From the NCBI GenBank assembly GCA_025464275.1, contig JAODGR010000075.1:12056-31749 (forward strand): DNA of 19,694 nucleotides, given 5' to 3'. The notes beneath the pieces are model-generated. The model was not told the DNA's origin. It ran no database searches and worked only from the letters and a program-made list of their open reading frames with translations. The DNA comes from Methanosarcinales archaeon (GTDB lineage: Archaea; Halobacteriota; Syntropharchaeia; Alkanophagales; Methanospirareceae). How positions within the stretch are numbered: position 1 is the stretch's first letter; every line of letters begins with the position of its first letter. A program made the position numbers and the translations under genes. Shown in pieces: positions 14,524 to 19,694 of the stretch.

Positions 14524-15969
14524 TTAACCTGCCGCAGTGGCAGCGCGTTCACCCCGATACTTCGGATGGTACTTCTTTATTATGTGCTCGTCTATCCGCT
14601 TGAGTTCTCCCTCAGGCAGAGTAGCCAGGAGGTCCCACCCTATGTCCAGTGTCTCCTCTATGCTTCTATCCTCGTTCCTGCCCTGCGTCACGAACTTCTT
14701 CTCAAAGACGTCGGCGAACTCCAGGTATTTCTTGTCCCTGCTCGTGAGTGCCTCTTCACCCACCACTGCCACCAGGTCACGCATATCTCTGCCTTCTGCA
14801 TAGCCCGCGTATAGCTGATTCGATACACCTGCATGGTCCTCCCTTGTCCTGCCCGGACCTATACCCTCGTCCATCAGCCTGGATAGAGAGGGTAATACAT
14901 CCACGGGCGGGTATATACCGCGTCTGTGGAGGTCACGGGAGAGGACGAACTGACCCTCTGTTATATATCCCGTCAGGTCGGGTATGGGATGAGTGATGTC
15001 ATCATCCGGCATACTCAGGATGGGTATCTGGGTGATGGAGCCTTTACGCCCCCTTATCCGCCCTGCTCGCTCGTAAATCGTTGAGAGGTCGGTATACATG
15101 TAACCGGGATACCCACGCCTGCCGGGTACCTCCTCACGTGCCGCGGAAATCTCTCTCAACGCCTCACAGTAGTTCGTCATGTCCGTGAGAATCACCAGTA
15201 TATGCATGTCATACTCATAAGCGAGGAACTCAGCAGTGGTGAGTGCCATTCGGGGTGTTATCACTCGCTCAATTGCGGGGTCATCTGCGAGATTGATAAA
15301 TGCCACCATCCGCTCGATTGCGCCCGTGCGTTCGAAATCGCGCATGAAGAACGAAGCCTCCTCGTGTGTGATTCCCATTGCGGCGAACACAACCGAGAAC
15401 TGCTCCCCGGTGGATAATACCTTCGCCTGTCTGGCTATCTGAGCGGCAAGTGCATTATGGGGCATACCAGCACCTGAGAATATCGGTAACTTCTGACCAC
15501 GTACGAGGGTATTCATGCCATCGATGGTGGAAATCCCGGTCTGTATGAATTCACGTGGATAATCTCTTGCAGTGGGGTTAATTGCCGCGCCAATGATGGG
15601 CAGCCGGTCCTCAGGGAGTACCTCAGGTCCTCCGTCGCGTGGATTGCCCAGACCATCGAAGAATCGCCCGACCATATCCTGAGCAACGCCTATTCGCATT
15701 ATATCACCTGTGAATCGGACACGTGTCTTTGAGGTGTCTATTCCCGCGGTCCCCTCGAAGACCTGAACCACAGCAAGCCCTCTACCAGCCTCCAGTACCT
15801 GCCCGGTCTTCTCCTCCCCCTCTGGCGTTACTATCTTCACCACTTCACCATACGATACACCTTCCACACCCTCGACCACGATAAGAGGCCCTGCGACCTC
15901 TTTTATGGTGGTATACTCCCTCGCCGAGATATCCACTGCCGGGGTACCGGCATCAGCATCAGTATTCAT
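14524..15969 (-). CDS. atpB: A-type (V/A) ATP synthase subunit B
   Basis: This is the regulatory, non-catalytic nucleotide-binding subunit of the A1 head. Characteristic stretches are EYTTIKEVAGPLIVVEGV near the N-terminus, the degenerate P-loop region KLPIFSGAGMPHNALAAQIARQA, and VPGRRGYPGYMYTDLSTIYERAGR. The C-terminus YHPKYRGERA is also typical. The frame starts at a GTG (15984), but that GTG is part of GGAGGTGA, which is more likely the ribosome binding site. The ATG at 15969 is preferred, giving 481 residues. It lies 25 bases after atpA. The usual next gene, atpD, is absent; an exported DJ-1 protein follows after 31 bases. Confidence 0.95.
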   Translation of the reverse strand: MNTDADAGTPAVDISAREYTTIKEVAGPLIVVEGVEGVSYGEVVKIVTPEGEEKTGQVLEAGRGLAVVQVFEGTAGIDTSKTRVRFTGDIMRIGVAQDMVGRFFDGLGNPRDGGPEVLPEDRLPIIGAAINPTARDYPREFIQTGISTIDGMNTLVRGQKLPIFSGAGMPHNALAAQIARQAKVLSTGEQFSVVFAAMGITHEEASFFMRDFERTGAIERMVAFINLADDPAIERVITPRMALTTAEFLAYEYDMHILVILTDMTNYCEALREISAAREEVPGRRGYPGYMYTDLSTIYERAGRIRGRKGSITQIPILSMPDDDITHPIPDLTGYITEGQFVLSRDLHRRGIYPPVDVLPSLSRLMDEGIGPGRTREDHAGVSNQLYAGYAEGRDMRDLVAVVGEEALTSRDKKYLEFADVFEKKFVTQGRNEDRSIEETLDIGWDLLATLPEGELKRIDEHIIKKYHPKYRGERAATAAG

Positions 15970-15994
15970 ATTATTTTTATTCACCTCCTGTCAT

Positions 15995-17806
15995 TCATGC
16001 CTGTGTCTCTGCCTGTGTGAAGAGGGACTCGAATTCGTCCTTCATATCACGCATTATCTCCTCATATTTAGCTTTGAAGTCCTCATTCCTTATGTACTTC
16101 ATCCGGGCTATTACATCCTTTATACGCATTGTAGCCAGCTTCTCCACCCTCACACCTCGCTCTATCGCTTCCTTCGCACTGTCGTACCACTGGAGAATCA
16201 CCTTCGCCATCAGATACTGCTTCTCCAGTGAGCAGTAGGAGTCCACCTCGTGATATGCATTCTGCTGCAGGAAATCCTCCCTTATCATTCGTGCCACTTC
16301 CAGTATACCCCTCTCTCGTGGCGGTAGCGCATCGGCGCCCACAAGCTGTACTATCTCCTGCAGTTCCGCTTCCTTCTGTAACAGGCTCATCATCTCCTCC
16401 CGCTGGTCCATGAAGTCCGAAGCGGCATGCTTCGTGAACCAGTCACTGAGGTAGCCAATGTAGAGAGAATAGCTACGCAGCCAGCTTATAGCGGGGAAAT
16501 GCCTACGGTCTGCCAGTGCGGAATCAAGCGCCCAGAAATCACCCACCACACGGAGGGTATTCTGTGTTACGGGCTCTGAGAAATCACCTCCTGGCGGTGA
16601 TACCGCGCCGACCACCGTAACGGACCCTATACGCTCTTCACCTGGTGAGCACAGTGTCTTTACCCGCCCCGCTCGTTCATAGAAATCCGATAGCCGGGCA
16701 GCCAGATAAGCGGGATAGCCCTCCTCACCCGGCATCTCCTCCAATCTGCCTGATATCTCTCGCAGCGCTTCCGCCCATCTGGAGGTGGAATCAGCCTGTA
16801 TAGCCACATCATAGCCCATATCACGATAATACTCCGCGATGGTGATGCCGGTATATATAGAAGCCTCCCGGGCTGCTACCGGCATATTAGAGGTGTTTGC
16901 AATGAGAGTGGACCGTTCCATCAGCGGCTTACCGGTATAGGGGTCGACGAGCTTTGGGAAATCCTCCAGCACTTCGGTCATCTCATTGCCACGTTCACCG
17001 CATCCGATATAAACGATGACCTGAGAATCAGCCCATCGTGCCAGCTGGTGCTGCATGACCGTCTTACCGGTTCCGAACCCGCCCGGGATTGCACCCGTGC
17101 CACCCTTCGCTATGGGGAAGAAGGTGTCATTGATCCGCTGTCCGGTGAGTAGAGGTACATCCGGGTCCAGTTTCTCCCTGTACGGGCGACCTCGCCTCAC
17201 CGGCCAGTTCTGCATCATCTTCAGTTCCACTTCAGCTCCTGCTCCTGCTCCTGCTGCTCCGCCGCCACCACCCTCCGCCACCGGCTCCACACGCGCTATG
17301 CATTCATCAACCGTGAATTCACCCTCCTTCAGCTCTATGAGTCTGCCCTTCACACCCGGTGGTACCATAATCCTGTGCTCTATCACCTCGGTCTCCTGTA
17401 CAACGCCGAGTATATCACCCCCTTCTATCTCCTGCCCTTCCTCTGCCCTGGGTGTGAACTTCCATCTCCTGGCACGGTCGAGTGCTTCTATGTATACACC
17501 CCTCGTGATGTAATCACCCACCTTCGCCCTTATCGCATCGAGTGGTCGCTGCACACCGTCGAAGAAGTTCTTCAAAATCCCGGGTCCAAGCTCGACCGAT
17601 AGTGGTGCGCCCGTCCTTGTCACAGGCTCACCGGGCTTCAAGCCCGTTGTATCCTCATACACCTGGATATATGCAAGTTCACCATCCAGCCTTATCGTCT
17701 CACCCAGCAAGCCCTCCTCTCCTACTTTTATCACCTCGTACATCTCACAGCCACGCATATCATCGGCAACCACTAAAGGACCGGCAATCTTCACTATCTC
17801 TCCCAT
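15995..17806 (-). CDS. atpA: A-type (V/A) ATP synthase catalytic subunit A
   Basis: This 603-residue catalytic subunit makes or hydrolyses ATP in the A1 head. It begins GEIVKIAGPLVVADDM, has the Walker A motif GGFGTGKTV (242-250), then YIGCGERGNEM (266-276) and the conserved VAIQADSTSRWAEALRE and EEMPGEEGYPAYLAARL segments. Length is close to the family's usual 580-600. A Gly/Ala run (GGGGGAAGAGAG, about 179-190) sits in the non-homologous bulge region just before ELKMMQNWPVRR and looks like a low-complexity insertion. The ATG is preceded by GGGGGAG at nine bases. It follows cooC by 45 bases without a visible promoter, so the two may share a transcript. The F and C subunit genes expected upstream are not there. 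Confidence 0.96.
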   Translation of the reverse strand: MGEIVKIAGPLVVADDMRGCEMYEVIKVGEEGLLGETIRLDGELAYIQVYEDTTGLKPGEPVTRTGAPLSVELGPGILKNFFDGVQRPLDAIRAKVGDYITRGVYIEALDRARRWKFTPRAEEGQEIEGGDILGVVQETEVIEHRIMVPPGVKGRLIELKEGEFTVDECIARVEPVAEGGGGGAAGAGAGAEVELKMMQNWPVRRGRPYREKLDPDVPLLTGQRINDTFFPIAKGGTGAIPGGFGTGKTVMQHQLARWADSQVIVYIGCGERGNEMTEVLEDFPKLVDPYTGKPLMERSTLIANTSNMPVAAREASIYTGITIAEYYRDMGYDVAIQADSTSRWAEALREISGRLEEMPGEEGYPAYLAARLSDFYERAGRVKTLCSPGEERIGSVTVVGAVSPPGGDFSEPVTQNTLRVVGDFWALDSALADRRHFPAISWLRSYSLYIGYLSDWFTKHAASDFMDQREEMMSLLQKEAELQEIVQLVGADALPPRERGILEVARMIREDFLQQNAYHEVDSYCSLEKQYLMAKVILQWYDSAKEAIERGVRVEKLATMRIKDVIARMKYIRNEDFKAKYEEIMRDMKDEFESLFTQAETQA

Positions 17807-17851
17807 CTCCTCACACTCCCCCTTCTCATCACCTCATCTACTACTGTCATC

Positions 17852-18652
17852 TCATAGATGAAATTGAGGGGGTGAATAATTTAAAATCATAGCTTTTATT
17901 TCTTTTATCCGCTCGACCGCTTCACCACCGCGCTCCACCGGCGCTTCTCCTCTCATATCTGCTTCTATCAATCCCTGGTCATGGGGTATCACGCCCAGCA
18001 GAGGTATGTTCAGCTCATTCAATCGCTCAGTCAATTCCGCAACCACTCCGGAATCGGTCGCTTTGTTGATTACACCTGCAATCCGGGTTATCCCGATATC
18101 CTCACCGAGCTTCTTTATCCGTTCCACGGTCTCCACCGACCTCATTCCGGGTTCCACAACGGTCAGCATCAGGTCTACCCCCCTTGCTGTGCCCCGCCCT
18201 AAGTGCTCTATCCCCGCTTCCATATCCATTATCACCACATCCTCCCGGAATATCACATACCGTAACAGCGCGCGAAGGAAAGCGCTCTCCGGGCATATGC
18301 ACCCGCTACCACCACGGTTTATCGTGCCCATCACCACCAGAACCACCCCATCCGGTCCCGTGACACCGTATCGTTCGACGATGTCATCCACCTTCGGATT
18401 CAGCCTGTATACACCAGAGCCAGAATAAGCACCTGTTCGCTCAAATATCAGGTCTTTCAGTTCTGATACCGGAGCAGGGTCGGTCTTTATGCCCAGGGTG
18501 TATTTCAAATTCATAGCAGGGTCGGCGTCCACCGCGACCACTCTACGCCCATCCCTTGCAATGAGTCGTGCAAGTGTACCTGCAATGGTGGTCTTCCCCA
18601 CACCACCCTTCCCCGCGACCGCTATCTTCAGGCTGTGCTTCTCCGTCACCAT
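17852..18652 (-). CDS. cooC: CooC-type nickel-insertion ATPase (CODH/ACS maturation)
   Basis: This 266-residue MinD/ArsA-family ATPase has a deviant Walker A GKGGVGKTT (14-22) with the signature lysine, the switch VDADPAMNLKYTLG (41-54), and the CooC-specific CxC (C118, C120 in GSGCICPESAFLRALL) that binds metal at the dimer interface. DMEAGIEHLGRGTARGVD (143-160) is typical of CooC. The family delivers Ni to the C-cluster of carbon monoxide dehydrogenase, including archaeal CODH/ACS. No CODH genes are within the window. The gene heads a minus-strand run cooC-atpA-atpB-pfpI and is divergent from larE across a 73-base gap. Confidence 0.9.
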   Translation of the reverse strand: MVTEKHSLKIAVAGKGGVGKTTIAGTLARLIARDGRRVVAVDADPAMNLKYTLGIKTDPAPVSELKDLIFERTGAYSGSGVYRLNPKVDDIVERYGVTGPDGVVLVVMGTINRGGSGCICPESAFLRALLRYVIFREDVVIMDMEAGIEHLGRGTARGVDLMLTVVEPGMRSVETVERIKKLGEDIGITRIAGVINKATDSGVVAELTERLNELNIPLLGVIPHDQGLIEADMRGEAPVERGGEAVERIKEIKAMILNYSPPQFHL

Positions 18653-18681
18653 CTCATCACACTCTAAAAGTTAGATGGTTA

Positions 18682-18699
18682 CATACATATCATACATAT
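18682..18699. repeat. Perfect tandem 9-base repeat in the cooC/larE divergent promoter region
   Basis: CATACATAT occurs twice end to end between the divergent starts at 18652 and 18726. It is AT-rich, and its flanks contain possible TATA elements for both strands (on the minus strand TATGTAAC, about 30 bases from the cooC ATG). It could be a shared promoter or regulator site, or chance in AT-rich DNA. Confidence 0.45.
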
Positions 18700-18725
18700 G
18701 ATGGATTGATGGATAGAGGTAAGGG

Positions 18726-19571
18726 ATGAGAGAGGAGGGGAAGGAGAGGAAGAGGGTGGTGGAGCGTAAGCTGGAAGTATTGCGTACACGAATAGAGAGT
18801 TGTGGCAGTTTAATCGTGGCGTTCTCGGGTGGTGTGGACAGTGGTCTGCTGCTCGCAGTGGCAGAAGAAGTGCTGGGTGATGACGTCCTTGCTGTGACCA
18901 TAGCCACGGAGCTCATCCCGGATAGTGAGCTGGAGGCTATAAAGGGGTTCTTATCACACTACTCCATCAGGCATGAGGTGGTACCGCTCTCAATGCTGGA
19001 GGATGAGATGTTCGTGATGAACACACCCAGGCGATGTTACTACTGCAAGACCCGATTTTCTGAGTTATTATGGCAGATAGCGAAGGAGAGTGGTATAAAT
19101 ACCGTTGCAGAAGGCGTTAATGCAACTGATTACCGTGAGGAAGAGGACAGACCGGGCATAGCAGCCTCGAGGGCGGCGGGTCTGTGGCATCCACTGGCTG
19201 AAGCGGGCATAACAAAGCCCGAGGTACGAGCGATAGCGCGCGAGATGGGGCTGCCTTTCTGGGCTAAGCCTTCAAATGCCTGCCTGGCGACCCGGATAGC
19301 CTACGGGGAGCGGATAACGAGTGATAAGCTGGCGATGATAGAGGGAGCAGAGCGTATCATTGCAGATGCGGGCTTCGCTCAGCTCAGGGTTCGGCTGCAC
19401 TGCGATGGGATAGCGAGGATAGAGCTCTCGAGGTCGGAGTTAGAAGCTGCGGGAGTGTTCAATTCGCGCGGGCGTGACTGGAACCGTATCGCGGCACAGC
19501 TGAGGAGGCTCGGTTTCCGGTATATCACCCTGGACCTTGAGGGTTATCGGAGCGGGAGCATGTACAGGTAG
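18726..19571 (+). CDS. larE: LarE-type ATP-dependent sulfur transferase (PP-loop)
   Basis: This 281-residue protein has the PP-loop SGGVDS (34-39) of the LarE/ATP-pyrophosphatase family, then RCYYCKTRF (103-111), EGVNATDYREEEDRPG and WAKPSNACLATR (179-190). LarE activates the carboxylates of the nicotinate-derived precursor of the nickel-pincer nucleotide and adds sulfur. In some LarEs the sulfur comes from a sacrificial Cys; in others a [4Fe-4S] cluster held by three Cys carries it. Here C104 and C107 (CxxC) plus C186 fit the cluster type. No larA, larB or larC is in view. GAGGT precedes the ATG. It is divergent from cooC. Confidence 0.88.
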   Translation: MREEGKERKRVVERKLEVLRTRIESCGSLIVAFSGGVDSGLLLAVAEEVLGDDVLAVTIATELIPDSELEAIKGFLSHYSIRHEVVPLSMLEDEMFVMNTPRRCYYCKTRFSELLWQIAKESGINTVAEGVNATDYREEEDRPGIAASRAAGLWHPLAEAGITKPEVRAIAREMGLPFWAKPSNACLATRIAYGERITSDKLAMIEGAERIIADAGFAQLRVRLHCDGIARIELSRSELEAAGVFNSRGRDWNRIAAQLRRLGFRYITLDLEGYRSGSMYR

Positions 19572-19584
19572 AGGAGTTCTTGTG

Positions 19585-19600
19585 CGGGCTTTTATTTTAT
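19585..19600 (+). terminator. T-rich terminator of larE
   Basis: GC-rich CGGGC is followed by TTTTATTTTAT, starting about 14 bases after the larE stop. This is a good archaeal oligo-T terminator, placed just before the end of the converging gene. Confidence 0.5.
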
Positions 19601-19601
19601 G

Positions 19602-19694
19602 CTAATCCTTCATTTCACTTCGCTTACGGCGATTGTATAAGAATAACAGCCCGAGTACTGCTGCAACTGGGATGGCGATAGTGGTGAATTCGGG
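19602..19694 (-). CDS. C-terminal end of a PEF-CTERM surface protein, cut by window edge
   Basis: Minus-strand translation from the window edge to a TAG at 19602-19604 gives 30 residues: PEFTTIAIPVAAVLGLLFLY followed by NRRKRSEMKD. This is the complete PEF-CTERM sorting tail: the PEF motif, a hydrophobic segment of about 17 residues and a basic end. Such tails are recognised by an archaeosortase (ArtC type), which cleaves and anchors exported proteins at the archaeal surface. The first residue visible is the Pro of PEF, so the body of the protein lies entirely outside. The frame contains no stop, and the match spans the tripartite pattern, so the call is firm even though the fragment is short. 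Confidence 0.85.
   Translation of the reverse strand, partial: PEFTTIAIPVAAVLGLLFLYNRRKRSEMKD

Noticed and set aside
14493..14552. N-terminal extension of the DJ-1-like protein into atpB
   Set aside because: It would overlap the atpB stop by 29 bases. The ATG at 14492 has a GGAGG at nine bases.
17055..17513. 152-codon open frame on the plus strand
   Set aside because: It lies wholly inside atpA on the opposite strand. Its translation is Pro/Ser/Ala-rich with no domain pattern, as expected of a shadow frame.
18006..18428. 140-codon plus-strand frame opposite cooC
   Set aside because: It is a shadow of cooC, Ser/Thr/Pro-rich and without motifs.

Overview
The window looks like a chromosomal segment of a methanogen- or ANME-type euryarchaeon (Halobacteriota). 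The evidence is an archaeal RbkR riboflavin kinase/regulator, a UPF0058 protein, A-type ATP synthase subunits A and B, an archaeal NFACT/Rqc2-like protein, a CooC nickel-insertion ATPase, a PEF-CTERM surface-sorting tail, TATA-like boxes about 26-31 bases before several start codons, and heavy use of ATA, AGG and AGA codons. The combination of CooC and PEF-CTERM would suit Methanophagales (ANME-1) or a Methanosarcina relative. That placement is inference. No rRNA, tRNA, CRISPR array, insertion sequence or phage module was seen.

Layout: (1) 1-671, minus: gatC followed by the truncated start of cobQ (cobyric acid synthase). (2) 784-3088: a sugar-nucleotide pyrophosphorylase (+) converging on a family 4 glycosyltransferase (-), with a short repeat between them. 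(3) 3317-3547: a UPF0058 protein that appears to be leaderless. (4) 3656-5073: the rbkR-ribB riboflavin operon (-), with a perfect 16-base palindrome at its promoter. (5) 5174-8526: a zinc-finger rhomboid protease, a small multidrug export family membrane protein, a TIM-barrel sugar isomerase-like protein, a COG1709-type regulator and an unrecognised two-HTH-like protein. (6) 8551-10673, minus: cupin then adenine deaminase, coupled by a GTGA overlap. (7) 10796-13661, plus: a PAC2-family protein then an NFACT ribosome-quality-control protein. (8) 13677-18652, minus: cooC, atpA, atpB and an exported DJ-1/PfpI-like protein in tight succession. (9) 18726-19571, plus: a LarE-type sulfur transferase divergent from cooC. 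(10) 19602-19694, minus: the 3' end of a PEF-CTERM protein.

The genes are mostly housekeeping: cofactors (cobamide, flavin, nickel centres), translation quality, purine salvage, ATP synthesis and surface glycoconjugates or secreted proteins. Several listed starts are shorter than the longest open frame, because Shine-Dalgarno placement, gene overlap or promoter position favours an internal start (rbkR, ade, pfpI-like, atpB). No long stretch lacks a gene; the longest gap is about 230 bases (3089-3316) and holds only promoter-like elements. The points most worth a second look are the rbkR palindrome, the atpAB pair placed between cooC and an exported DJ-1 protein, the CooC/LarE nickel pairing, the two C-terminal sorting-type tails, the unrecognised gene at 8089-8526, and low-complexity inserts recurring in otherwise conserved proteins.
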